Source: JADJLQ01 sp044227925
GTDB lineage: Bacteria > Bacteroidota > Bacteroidia > Chitinophagales > Saprospiraceae
Direction of reading: 5' to 3'
Length of the DNA stretch: 64,000 nt
Assembly: GCA_044227925.1 (NCBI GenBank)
Contig: JBGAVW010000007.1
Location: 59,661-123,660, forward strand
The notes below the pieces were generated by a model. It was not told the DNA's origin. It saw nothing but the letters and a program-made list of their open reading frames with translations, and searched no databases. The first letter of the stretch is position 1; the number at the start of each line of letters is the position of its first letter. Positions 9,174-17,387 of this stretch are shown piece by piece. Made by a program: the position numbers and the translations under genes.

Positions 9174-9719
9174 ATGAAAATATATACGAAGACTGGTGAC
9201 ACTGGTCAAACATCGCTTTACGGAGGAAAAAGATTGTCTAAATCCAACCTTAGAGTGGAAGCGTATGGCACGTTAGACGAATTGAATTCATGGTTGGGGC
9301 TGCTTAAGGATGAGCTTCACGGCACTCATATAAAAGAATTAATAAAGGAAATACAGGAGCGATTATTTACAATTAGCGCCCATATTGCCTCTGATCCTGA
9401 AAAGGAAATGCCTTTGCCCGATATTTTTGATCACGACATTACCCTCCTGGAGGCTGAAATAGATAAAATGAATGAACATTTGGAACCTCTCAAATATTTT
9501 ATTTTACCCGGAGGGCACCGTAAGGTAAGTGAAATACACATCGTGCGTACAGTTTGCAGGCGCTCAGAGAGAATGATAGTGGCTTTATCCGAACAAAGCA
9601 AAGTAGAACCGATCATTATTATCTACCTAAACAGGTTATCCGATTTTCTTTTTGTGTTAGCAAGATTCATAGCTAAAGAATTGGATGTTGAGGAGACCAA
9701 ATGGGTACCTCGAAAATGA
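9174..9719 (+). CDS. Cob(I)yrinic acid a,c-diamide/cob(I)alamin adenosyltransferase (PduO type)
   Basis: Makes adenosylcobalamin from cob(I)alamin and ATP. The 181-residue protein begins KIYTKTGDTGQTSLYGGKR, the diagnostic ATP-binding N-terminus of the PduO/MMAB family. Later VRTVCRRSERMIV and YLNRLSDFLFVLAR are the conserved helices carrying the Arg and Asn-Arg-Leu-Ser-Asp motif. In Bacteroidota it commonly serves methylmalonyl-CoA mutase, but no mutase gene is in this window. Its stop codon overlaps the ATG of the following acetyltransferase (ATGA at 9716-9719). Confidence 0.94.
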   Translation: MKIYTKTGDTGQTSLYGGKRLSKSNLRVEAYGTLDELNSWLGLLKDELHGTHIKELIKEIQERLFTISAHIASDPEKEMPLPDIFDHDITLLEAEIDKMNEHLEPLKYFILPGGHRKVSEIHIVRTVCRRSERMIVALSEQSKVEPIIIIYLNRLSDFLFVLARFIAKELDVEETKWVPRK

Positions 9720-10519
9720 ATATATCCATACAAAAGTTAACTAAAGAAGACCTTCCTCATATTTCATATTTAAGTCCACCGGATTGGAACTACGATATCT
9801 CTATCCCGTTTGATTCCTATCTGACAAATGGTTACTGTATTCCTTTAAAGTTATTGGATTCTGATTTGATAATTGGCGTGGGCAATGTTATTATGTTGGG
9901 TGATACTGCATGGCTATCTCAAATCATAGTAGCAAGGGAATACAGGGGAAAAGGTTTAGGAACTATGATTACCAGGACACTATTGGCCAGCATCCCTTCT
10001 CATATACATACGGTACAGTTAATTGCTACCGATTTGGGATTCCCGGTATACAAAAAATTAGGCTTTACTATTGAAGATGAATATTTATTCTACTCGATCG
10101 AGTCCCGAATTTTTCCAACCGCATTAAATCCAGTACCTTTTGAAATCAAATATATTGACCAGCTTTTTGATCTTGATTGCCGTATCAGTGGTGAAAAAAG
10201 GAATGCTCTCTTTAGTCAGAAAATATTGGATACCACCAGGCTCTTTTTTAAGGGCACTACTTTAGTGGCATACAGTATGCCTGACCTGGGTGAAACACTG
10301 ATTGTCTCCGAAGATTGCAACATAGGCATTGATTTATTGAAAGAGCGTATAAGCAAGAATAAGAAAATGGTGTTTCCATCATCAAATATTTTTGCAGTGG
10401 AATGGATGGAAAGGAATCATTTTATGAGCGACCGAAAGGCTTATAGAATGAGTCTCGGAAAAAAACTTAAATCCAGATTAGGATGTATTTACAATCGAAT
10501 TGGAGGCAATCTGGGATAA
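9716..10519 (+). CDS. GNAT-family N-acetyltransferase
   Basis: A 267-residue protein with an N-terminal GNAT domain. IIVAREYRGKGLGTMITR is motif A, which binds the acetyl-CoA pyrophosphate, and LGFPVYKKLGF is the following motif B. The C-terminal 120 residues look like the extra domain found in two-part GNAT proteins. The substrate is unknown. I prefer the ATG at 9716, which overlaps the upstream stop by four bases, to the ATG at 9701. Its stop codon lies inside a terminator hairpin shared with convergent hisIE. Confidence 0.82.
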   Translation: MNISIQKLTKEDLPHISYLSPPDWNYDISIPFDSYLTNGYCIPLKLLDSDLIIGVGNVIMLGDTAWLSQIIVAREYRGKGLGTMITRTLLASIPSHIHTVQLIATDLGFPVYKKLGFTIEDEYLFYSIESRIFPTALNPVPFEIKYIDQLFDLDCRISGEKRNALFSQKILDTTRLFFKGTTLVAYSMPDLGETLIVSEDCNIGIDLLKERISKNKKMVFPSSNIFAVEWMERNHFMSDRKAYRMSLGKKLKSRLGCIYNRIGGNLG

Positions 10520-10545
10520 TCCTCAAAAGCAAAGGATTATTTTTT
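10517..10545 (+). terminator. Intrinsic terminator after the GNAT gene
   Basis: TAATCCT (10517-10523) pairs perfectly with AGGATTA (10533-10539) across a nine-base loop and is followed by six T residues (10540-10545). The 5' arm begins with the GNAT stop codon and the 3' arm ends with the complement of the hisIE stop codon. There is no T-run on the minus side. Confidence 0.7.
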
Positions 10546-11148
10546 CTTATGTTTTTCAATCAATTGATCTATCACATCAGACCACGATAAATTCCTTGCT
10601 TTTAATAAAACGAGGAGATGATATATCATATCGCTTGCCTCATAGATCAATGCTTTATCATCATTTGATTGGGCTTCGAGAATGGTTTCGACAGCTTCTT
10701 CTCCTACTTTTTGAGCTATTTTCTGGATACCGGATTCAAATAAACTGGTGGTATAGGATCCTGCTACCGGATGGGCTTTCCTATCTGAAATGACGGATTC
10801 TAATTCTTTTATAAAATCCAAAGAAGAATTTTTTTCCTGGAAACAGGTATCGTATCCTTCGTGGCAAGTTGGTCCATGTGGCTTTGCCTTAATCAGCAAG
10901 GCATCACAGTCACAGTCTGTAGCTATAGAAACCAAATCCAAAAAATGGCCACTGGTTTCACCTTTGGTCCACAACCTTTGTTTACTTCTGCTGTAAAAAG
11001 TGACCTGCTTCGATTCAATTGTCTTTGCAAGAGCTTCAGCATTCATATACCCAAGCATCAACACTTTTTCAGTTTCGAGGTCCTGGATAATCGCAGGTAT
11101 CAAACCTGTATCTGCGTCATAATTAATTGTGCTTAAATCGGTCTTCAT
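10537..11148 (-). CDS. hisIE: Bifunctional phosphoribosyl-AMP cyclohydrolase/phosphoribosyl-ATP pyrophosphatase
   Basis: Performs steps 2 and 3 of histidine synthesis. The 203-residue protein has an N-terminal HisI domain with VLMLGYMNAEAL, YSRSKQRLWTKGETSGH, DCDCDALL and the zinc cysteine in GPTCHEGYDTCF. The C-terminal HisE domain has KVGEEAVETILEA and EASDMIYHLLVLL. It is the last gene of the minus-strand his operon but is separated from hisF by two non-his genes, with an 82-base gap to the nearest one. Its 3' end converges on the GNAT gene. Confidence 0.96.
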   Translation of the reverse strand: MKTDLSTINYDADTGLIPAIIQDLETEKVLMLGYMNAEALAKTIESKQVTFYSRSKQRLWTKGETSGHFLDLVSIATDCDCDALLIKAKPHGPTCHEGYDTCFQEKNSSLDFIKELESVISDRKAHPVAGSYTTSLFESGIQKIAQKVGEEAVETILEAQSNDDKALIYEASDMIYHLLVLLKARNLSWSDVIDQLIEKHKKK

Positions 11149-11230
11149 TTAAAGAATAAATCTTATTTTTTCAACTTAATGCTGAATGAATTTAAAAAAT
11201 ATAGAATGCAGTAGATACTGAAAATCAGAT

Positions 11231-11566
11231 TTAGACATAAGTTTGCTCATCCACAATTACTGCTGTACCCGTCATTGATACCATCAGCATTGAACCTCCT
11301 TTGCCCATCACTTCATAGTCAAAGTCAATACCAATAATGGCGTTTGCGCCCATGGCCATGGCTTTTTGTACCAATTCGGCTTCTGCAATTTTTTTACCTT
11401 CATCCATAACTCTTTCATAGGCAGATGCCCGGCCACCCACTATATCTCGGATAGCGGCACCGATATCTTTAAAAATATTTGCCCCTATAATGGTGTCCCC
11501 TGTCACTATTCCAAGGTAATGTTTGATCTTATGACCTTCTAATGAATTGGTAGTGGTTAATAACAT
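11231..11566 (-). CDS. YbjQ/UPF0145-family (heavy-metal-binding domain) protein
   Basis: A 111-residue protein matching the small YbjQ family, which forms pentameric rings. Recognisable features are LGIVTGDTIIGANIFKD near residue 18, an amphipathic helix region with GGRASAYERVMDEGK, and AMGANAIIGIDFDYEVMG near the C-terminus. Molecular function is not established despite the historical heavy-metal-binding label. It sits between the MHS transporter (36 bases) and hisIE (82 bases) on the same strand, so it probably belongs to the histidine transcript. Confidence 0.85.
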   Translation of the reverse strand: MLLTTTNSLEGHKIKHYLGIVTGDTIIGANIFKDIGAAIRDIVGGRASAYERVMDEGKKIAEAELVQKAMAMGANAIIGIDFDYEVMGKGGSMLMVSMTGTAVIVDEQTYV

Positions 11567-11602
11567 GATTTGTTTATTTAAATTATTATGAATTTAGGCA
11601 TT

Positions 11603-13123
11603 TTAGTCTACCACATCAGAATCAATTTTATTACTCAAGTATAATGTCCCTATAATCAAACAAATGCCAGCTACCCCAATTGGATACCATAGCCCTGAAA
11701 GATAATTGCTTCCTGGAAAACTAGACATTAAGGTAGCAATAAACGGCACTAAGCCTCCAAAAACCCCATTGCCAATATGATATGGTAATGACATGGATGT
11801 ATAACGGATGTTGGTGGGAAATAATTCCACTAAGAAAGCAGCAATAGGACCATACACCATAGTAACATAAACTATTTGAATAAAAACCAGGAAAACAAAA
11901 ATCCAAAAAACCGATGCAGGCAATTTTTTATCTGAAACAAATTCTTTACCGACACTGGGATTAATAGAACCTTTGTGCAGGGTATCTGTGCGGGTAGTTT
12001 TATATTCAAATCCTGCATTGGTCGTGGTTATACTTTGATTCAAAATCAATGAATCTCCATTTTTATTTGCAGACATTACAGGCGGCAACACTACAGCAGA
12101 TTTTGAGTATTGAATAATCAGTTTGTTGGAATCCGATGCCTGGTAAAAATATCTATAAATGGGCCTGTATGTCAGGATAGCTAAAACCATGCCTGCCATC
12201 ATGATCCATTTCCTTCCTATTTTATCACTAAGCCAGCCCCAAAAAACAAAAAAGGGGGTAGCAAATGCAATAGCTATAATCAAAATATACCTGCTTTGAT
12301 TAAAATCAAGCTTACACGTATTCTCTAAAAAGGATTGCGCATAAAATTGGCCGGTATACCATACTACTCCCTGGCCCATTACTGCTCCAAATAAAGCGAG
12401 CAACACAGTTTTAAAATTGGCTTTATGGCTAAAACTTTCTTTTATCGGATTTACTGATATTTTCCCTTCTGCTTTTATCTTTGAAAATGCGGGAGATTCT
12501 GCCATTTTCAATCGTATATATATAGATATGCCTACCAGCAAAATCGATACTAAGAACGGAATGCGCCATCCCCAATCATTAAATGCAGCCACACCCAAGG
12601 CAAGTCGTGTCCATACAATTACACCCAGCGAAAGAAATAATCCTAAAGTAGCAGTAGTCTGAATCCAGCTGGTATAAAATCCTCTTTTATTGCCTGGTGC
12701 GTGTTCGGCCACATACGTAGCCGCGCCTCCGTACTCACCACCCAGAGCCAATCCTTGTACCAAACGCAATATAAGCACTGCAATAGGAGAAGCATAACCC
12801 CAGTCACTAAATCCAGGTATCAAACCGATAAGGAATGTGGAAACCCCCATGAGTATCAGAGTCAATAAAAATGTATATTTTCTACCAACCAGATCACCTA
12901 TTCTGCCAAATACCAAAGCTCCAAATGGTCGCACTAAAAATCCCGCGGCAAATATGGCAAGTGTATTAATCAATGCTGAAGCTCCGGCATCGGGCGGAAA
13001 CAATTTTCTTCCAATCAAAACAGCAAGGCTTCCAAAAATATAAAAGTCGTACCATTCTATCAATGTACCTACTGCAGATGCTGCAATTACTTTTGAGATC
13101 GATCTATTCAAGTCAATGGGCAT
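11603..13123 (-). CDS. MFS transporter, metabolite:H+ symporter (MHS) family
   Basis: A 506-residue inner-membrane symporter. The N-terminus GTLIEWYDFYIFGSL and FGRIGDLVGRKYTF (MFS motif A), then LRLVQGLALGGEYGGAA, are typical of the MHS group (ProP, ShiA, KgtP relatives), and the second motif A copy is WGWLSDKIGRKW. Between the helix near IMMAGMVLAILTY and the helix beginning PASVFWIFVFL lies a polar insert of about 70 residues, longer than in the enterobacterial relatives. The substrate is unknown. It follows hisF by 25 bases inside the his operon, so a link to histidine or a related compound is possible but unproven. Confidence 0.88.
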   Translation of the reverse strand: MPIDLNRSISKVIAASAVGTLIEWYDFYIFGSLAVLIGRKLFPPDAGASALINTLAIFAAGFLVRPFGALVFGRIGDLVGRKYTFLLTLILMGVSTFLIGLIPGFSDWGYASPIAVLILRLVQGLALGGEYGGAATYVAEHAPGNKRGFYTSWIQTTATLGLFLSLGVIVWTRLALGVAAFNDWGWRIPFLVSILLVGISIYIRLKMAESPAFSKIKAEGKISVNPIKESFSHKANFKTVLLALFGAVMGQGVVWYTGQFYAQSFLENTCKLDFNQSRYILIIAIAFATPFFVFWGWLSDKIGRKWIMMAGMVLAILTYRPIYRYFYQASDSNKLIIQYSKSAVVLPPVMSANKNGDSLILNQSITTTNAGFEYKTTRTDTLHKGSINPSVGKEFVSDKKLPASVFWIFVFLVFIQIVYVTMVYGPIAAFLVELFPTNIRYTSMSLPYHIGNGVFGGLVPFIATLMSSFPGSNYLSGLWYPIGVAGICLIIGTLYLSNKIDSDVVD

Positions 13124-13148
13124 TTAAATAATTAAACTTTGAAAATAA

Positions 13149-13907
13149 CTAAAGTCTGATAGGAATTCCTTTTTCTGCCAAATATTTTTTCAATTCCTTG
13201 ATCTCTATCTCTTTATAGTGAAATATACTGGCAGCCAATGCGGCATCTGCTTTTCCATCATTAAAAACATCTGCAAAATGCTCCATGGTGCCTGCTCCTC
13301 CGCTGGCTATTACTGGAACTGGAACTATCTCGGCTATTTTTTTGGTAGCTTCAACAGCAAACCCGGTTTTTACACCATCGTGATTCATAGATGTAAATAA
13401 AATTTCACCGGCTCCCCGGTCTGTCACTTGTTTTGCCCAATCAAACATGGAAATGCCTGTGGGAATTCGACCACCGCCAATATAGACTTCCCATTCACCG
13501 GAGTCATTCATTCTCCCGTCAATTGCCACCACCACGAATTGGGATCCAAATTCAAGCGATAGTTGATTGATAATCTCCGGTTTTTTTACAGCCGCTGAAT
13601 TAATAGATATTTTATCAGCTCCGGATTCTAAAAGGACACGGGCATCATCTGGCGAAGATACACCTCCTCCGATTGTAAAAGGGATATTTAACTGAGCTGC
13701 TACGGCCTTAGCCAAATCATGGAGTGTCTTCCTTTTTTCATGAGTAGCAGTGATATCCAGAAACACAAGTTCATCAATGCCTTGCTCACTATATATTTTC
13801 CCCAATTCTACCGGATCGCCTGCATCCTTCAATTCAAGAAAATTTACGCCTTTCACGGTGCGTCCATTCATTATATCCAGGCAAGCTATTATTCTTTTTG
13901 CTAACAT
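13149..13907 (-). CDS. hisF: Imidazole glycerol phosphate synthase, cyclase subunit
   Basis: With HisH, converts PRFAR plus ammonia to imidazole-glycerol phosphate and AICAR. The 252-residue TIM barrel starts AKRIIACLDIMNGRTVKG, containing the first catalytic Asp, and has FTIGGGVSS, ADKISINSAAV, VVVAIDGRM with the second Asp, and PVIASGGAGTMEHF. Six bases separate it from hisA upstream. Downstream, the normal partner hisIE is displaced by two inserted genes. Confidence 0.97.
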   Translation of the reverse strand: MLAKRIIACLDIMNGRTVKGVNFLELKDAGDPVELGKIYSEQGIDELVFLDITATHEKRKTLHDLAKAVAAQLNIPFTIGGGVSSPDDARVLLESGADKISINSAAVKKPEIINQLSLEFGSQFVVVAIDGRMNDSGEWEVYIGGGRIPTGISMFDWAKQVTDRGAGEILFTSMNHDGVKTGFAVEATKKIAEIVPVPVIASGGAGTMEHFADVFNDGKADAALAASIFHYKEIEIKELKKYLAEKGIPIRL

Positions 13908-13913
13908 CTCCGT

Positions 13914-14642
13914 TCAATTATTTTGGATTTCATATAATTCACTGAGTGATATTTTGTTTTCGTATATGGCTTTGCCGATAATCACACCTTTACATTTGAT
14001 TTTTTTTAGTGTAAAAAGATCATCCATATTATGCACTCCACCGCTGGCTGTAATAAATAAGTCAGGATAGGTATCTATTAATTCCTTGTACAGGTCCTGA
14101 TTGACTCCCTGCAACATACCGTCTTTACTTATATCAGTGCAGGTCACATACTTTAAGCCAACAGGAATAAATCGATCAATTAATTGAAAAATGGTGGTTT
14201 TACTTATGTCTTTCCACGCATGTGCTGCAATCATTTTATCTTTAACATCAGACGCCAATATTATTTTTTCCGCACCATATATCTCAAGCCAATGAGTAAA
14301 CATTTCAGGCCTGGCAATGGCCAGGCTGCCTACATTAGCCTGAGCAGCTCCGGATTCAAATACGATTTTTATGTCTTCCTCCGATTGAATGCCTCCACCA
14401 AAGTCAATGTTTAATTTGGTCTTTAAAGAAATCGCTTCCAATATTTTATATTGACTTACTTTTTTGTTTCTGGCTCCATCCAGGTCTACCAAATGCAGAT
14501 GACTAAGACCTGCATCTTCATACTTTTTGGCTATATCTATTGGGTCAGCACTATATTCTTTTAGAGTATCAAATTTTCCTTCCGTCAGGCGAACACATTT
14601 GCCTCCGATCAGATCTATAGCTGGAAATACAATCATGGTCAT
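13914..14642 (-). CDS. hisA: ProFAR isomerase (phosphoribosylformimino-AICAR-P isomerase)
   Basis: Isomerises ProFAR to PRFAR. The 242-residue TIM barrel starts with VFPAIDLIGGKCVRLTEGK, carrying the N-terminal catalytic Asp; TCTDISKDGMLQG carries the second Asp. LHLVDLDGARN and IDFGGGIQSEEDI are phosphate-site elements. Two in-frame ATGs (14642 and 14636) give starts two residues apart and I cannot decide between them. It sits nine bases after hisH and six before hisF. Confidence 0.97.
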   Translation of the reverse strand: MTMIVFPAIDLIGGKCVRLTEGKFDTLKEYSADPIDIAKKYEDAGLSHLHLVDLDGARNKKVSQYKILEAISLKTKLNIDFGGGIQSEEDIKIVFESGAAQANVGSLAIARPEMFTHWLEIYGAEKIILASDVKDKMIAAHAWKDISKTTIFQLIDRFIPVGLKYVTCTDISKDGMLQGVNQDLYKELIDTYPDLFITASGGVHNMDDLFTLKKIKCKGVIIGKAIYENKISLSELYEIQNN

Positions 14643-14651
14643 ATTATTTTT

Positions 14652-15245
14652 TTAAATAGATAGGAAAGTTTCCAATATTCTGAGCCCTACCGGACCTGAT
14701 TTTTCAACATGAAACTGGGTCGCATAAAAATTATCTTTATTTATTACTGAAGTGAACTCAATACCGAACTCCGTGCTGGCAGAAGTAAAATGACTTAACT
14801 CAGCAAAATAAGAATGTACAAAATAACAATATTCACTATTCAAAGATGCAGGTAACCAGGAATCAGGGCTTATCTTCAATTGATTCCAACCCATGTGCGG
14901 TACTTTATACCCATCTGATGCCTGAAATCGTTTAACCTGGATCGGCAATATTCCCAGGCAATCTGTATTATTTTCTTCCGTATGGGTACACATTAATTGT
15001 AAGCCGAGGCAGATGCCCAGGACCGGTTGCTTTAAACCTGGAATCAGGGTGTGCAGTCCTTTTTCTATCAGGTAATTCATAGTAGTAGATGCTTCACCCA
15101 CACCGGGAAAAAGTACTTTGTCTGCAGCTTTGATTATTTCATGATCATCTGTAAGTATGGCGTGCACATTGTATTTCTCTAGTGCAAACAATACGGATTG
15201 CACGTTGCCGGCATTGTATTTTATTATTGCAACAGTTTGTCTCAT
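14652..15245 (-). CDS. hisH: Imidazole glycerol phosphate synthase, glutaminase subunit
   Basis: Class I glutamine amidotransferase that feeds ammonia to HisF. At 197 residues it is of standard length. The oxyanion and nucleophile segment reads PVLGICLGLQLM, with the catalytic Cys in GICLG, and the catalytic His-Glu pair is in ATQFHVEKSGPVG. VLFPGVGEA is the usual early motif. Its ATG overlaps the hisB stop by four bases, indicating translational coupling. Confidence 0.97.
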   Translation of the reverse strand: MRQTVAIIKYNAGNVQSVLFALEKYNVHAILTDDHEIIKAADKVLFPGVGEASTTMNYLIEKGLHTLIPGLKQPVLGICLGLQLMCTHTEENNTDCLGILPIQVKRFQASDGYKVPHMGWNQLKISPDSWLPASLNSEYCYFVHSYFAELSHFTSASTEFGIEFTSVINKDNFYATQFHVEKSGPVGLRILETFLSI

Positions 15246-16345
15246 ATCATTCCCTTTGTAGTTGGCAGCATATCAGAATCCGGGTTTCTTTTTTTTGCCA
15301 TTTTTATACATTTAGCAAATGCCTTAAAAATTGCTTCAATTTTATGATGCTCATTTTCTCCTCTTACCCGAATGTGCAAATTAGACTTCGAAGCATCACT
15401 AAATGATTTGAAAAAATGTTGAAACATTTCAGTAGGCATATCGCCTATTTTTTCTCGTTTAAAATCAGCCTCCCATACAAACCACGGCCTTCCGCCAAAA
15501 TCCATTAGTACCTCTGCATCAGCTTCGTCCATAGGTAAATGAAATGAATATCTTTCAATTCCTTTTTTATTACCCAACGCGATAGCCACTGCCTCTCCTA
15601 AAGCAATGCCGGTATCTTCTATGGTATGGTGCTCATCTATGTGCAAATCACCTTTACATAAAATAGTTAAATCAACCTCTCCATGGCGGGCAATTTGATC
15701 CAGCATATGATCAAAAAAGCCTATACCAGATTCAATTTTAGATTTTCCTTTGCCGTCCAAATCAAGTTGAATATCTATTTTGGTTTCATTTGTATGTCTT
15801 GCGTGATTTACTACCCGACTTTGTAACCGGAGATATTCATATACTTTTATCCATGACTGTGACTGTAACCCGATTGCATTTGATTCATAAACCAAATCTT
15901 CATTAAATAAAACAGCCTTGCAACCCAGATTCTCTGCCAGTTTCACATCTGTTACCCGATCACCGATTACAAAACTATTTTTCAAATCATACTCTGGCTT
16001 TAAATATTCCTTTAGCATTCCAATTCCTGGCTTGCGAGTACTTTTTCCTTCTGATTCAAAACTCCGGTCTATGTAAATATTTTTAAAATGGATATTTTCA
16101 TTTTCCAGCGATTTGATCATCATATAATGAGCCGGCCAAAAATCCTTTTCCGGAAAAGATTCTGTACCCAAGCCGTCCTGGTTGGTAACCATCACCAATT
16201 CATAATCCAGGAGACTTGCAATTTTACCTAATCCTGTAAAGACCTGGGGTACAAATTCCAATTTTTCCAATGAATCAATTTGGAAATTATCTTTTGGTTC
16301 CACGATGAGCGTACCGTCTCTATCTATAAATAAAACTTTTTTCAT
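15242..16345 (-). CDS. hisB: Bifunctional histidinol-phosphatase/imidazoleglycerol-phosphate dehydratase
   Basis: One protein of 367 residues performs the dehydration of imidazoleglycerol phosphate and the dephosphorylation of histidinol phosphate. The N-terminal HAD phosphatase domain (about 1-165) shows LFIDRDGTLIVEP, VMVTNQDGLGT and FVIGDRVTDVKLAE. The C-terminal dehydratase domain (about 175-367) shows GIGFFDHMLDQIARHG, HIDEHHTIEDTGIALGEA with manganese-binding His and Glu, and FFKSFSDAS. This fused form is known from enterobacteria and Bacteroidota. hisC lies just upstream and hisH overlaps downstream. Confidence 0.97.
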   Translation of the reverse strand: MKKVLFIDRDGTLIVEPKDNFQIDSLEKLEFVPQVFTGLGKIASLLDYELVMVTNQDGLGTESFPEKDFWPAHYMMIKSLENENIHFKNIYIDRSFESEGKSTRKPGIGMLKEYLKPEYDLKNSFVIGDRVTDVKLAENLGCKAVLFNEDLVYESNAIGLQSQSWIKVYEYLRLQSRVVNHARHTNETKIDIQLDLDGKGKSKIESGIGFFDHMLDQIARHGEVDLTILCKGDLHIDEHHTIEDTGIALGEAVAIALGNKKGIERYSFHLPMDEADAEVLMDFGGRPWFVWEADFKREKIGDMPTEMFQHFFKSFSDASKSNLHIRVRGENEHHKIEAIFKAFAKCIKMAKKRNPDSDMLPTTKGMI

Positions 16346-16351
16346 TGAATT

Positions 16352-17377
16352 TTAATGAGATAAAATTTTTAATAGGGTTTCATTTTCTATTTTCGTACCT
16401 ACTGTAATTCTAAGACAATTTTCACATCCCTGATCTTTAGTTCTATTTCTGACCACTACCCCATGCTTCACCAATTCAGAATAGGCTTTATTGGCATCTT
16501 TCATTTTGACAAGTATAAAATTAGCATTCGTAGGATACACATGTAATACTTCTTTTAACTGCGGTAGTTCGCGGAGCAATCGGTCCCGTTCATCTATAAT
16601 TTCTTTGACTTGAGACTTCATTTCAGATGGATGTTGTAATCTCTCCAATACAAAGTCCTGGGTAAGGCTACTGATATTATATGGGGCTTTTACTTTGTTA
16701 AAAAAATGGATCATTTCCGGAGCAGCTATCGCCATACCCAAACGCACTCCCGCCAAACCCCAGGCTTTTGACAAGGTTTGTAACAGGATGAGTTGGGGGT
16801 ATTTTGAAATTAAATCGGCGCACGAAACATCCTGGGCAAAATCGATATACGCCTCATCTATTACCACTATCCCATTAAAATTTTCCAATAATTCAATGAT
16901 ATCCTTTTTATTAATTAGTGCACCGGTAGGATTATTAGGACTGCAAATAAATAATACCTTGGTTTTCTCATTTGCATGTGCTAAAATTTTTTTCACCTCT
17001 GGTTGAAAAAAATCATTGAGTGGGACTTTATTCACCTTCACATTAGCTATATCTGCAGATACTTCGTACATTCCGTATGTGGGTGGCAATACTATGATCT
17101 CATCCATCCCCGGCTCGCAAAAAATCCGAATGATCAGATCTATGGATTCATCAGATCCATTTCCTAAAAAGAGTTGATTAGATGGAATTCCTTTTATTTT
17201 ACTCAAAGCTTCTTTTACTTTCGATTGCAATGGATCGGGATACCTGTTTACTTGAGAAGTATACGGATTTTCATTTGCATCCAGGAATACCTCGCCTACG
17301 CCAGTGAATTCATGCCTGGCGGATGAATAGGGCTTGAGATTTAAAATATTGGGTCTTATAAATTTCCTGATATCCAT
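16352..17377 (-). CDS. hisC: Histidinol-phosphate aminotransferase
   Basis: PLP-dependent enzyme that aminates imidazole-acetol phosphate with glutamate. I start it at the ATG at 17377, giving MDIRKFIRPNI; an in-frame TTG three codons upstream is less likely. The 341-residue fold-type I enzyme shows FLGNGSDESIDLI, FICSPNNPTGALI, VVIDEAYIDFA, and the PLP lysine in LQTLSKAWGLAGVRLG. It is ten bases after hisD and six before hisB. Confidence 0.96.
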   Translation of the reverse strand: MDIRKFIRPNILNLKPYSSARHEFTGVGEVFLDANENPYTSQVNRYPDPLQSKVKEALSKIKGIPSNQLFLGNGSDESIDLIIRIFCEPGMDEIIVLPPTYGMYEVSADIANVKVNKVPLNDFFQPEVKKILAHANEKTKVLFICSPNNPTGALINKKDIIELLENFNGIVVIDEAYIDFAQDVSCADLISKYPQLILLQTLSKAWGLAGVRLGMAIAAPEMIHFFNKVKAPYNISSLTQDFVLERLQHPSEMKSQVKEIIDERDRLLRELPQLKEVLHVYPTNANFILVKMKDANKAYSELVKHGVVVRNRTKDQGCENCLRITVGTKIENETLLKILSH

Positions 17378-17387
17378 ATTAATCAAT

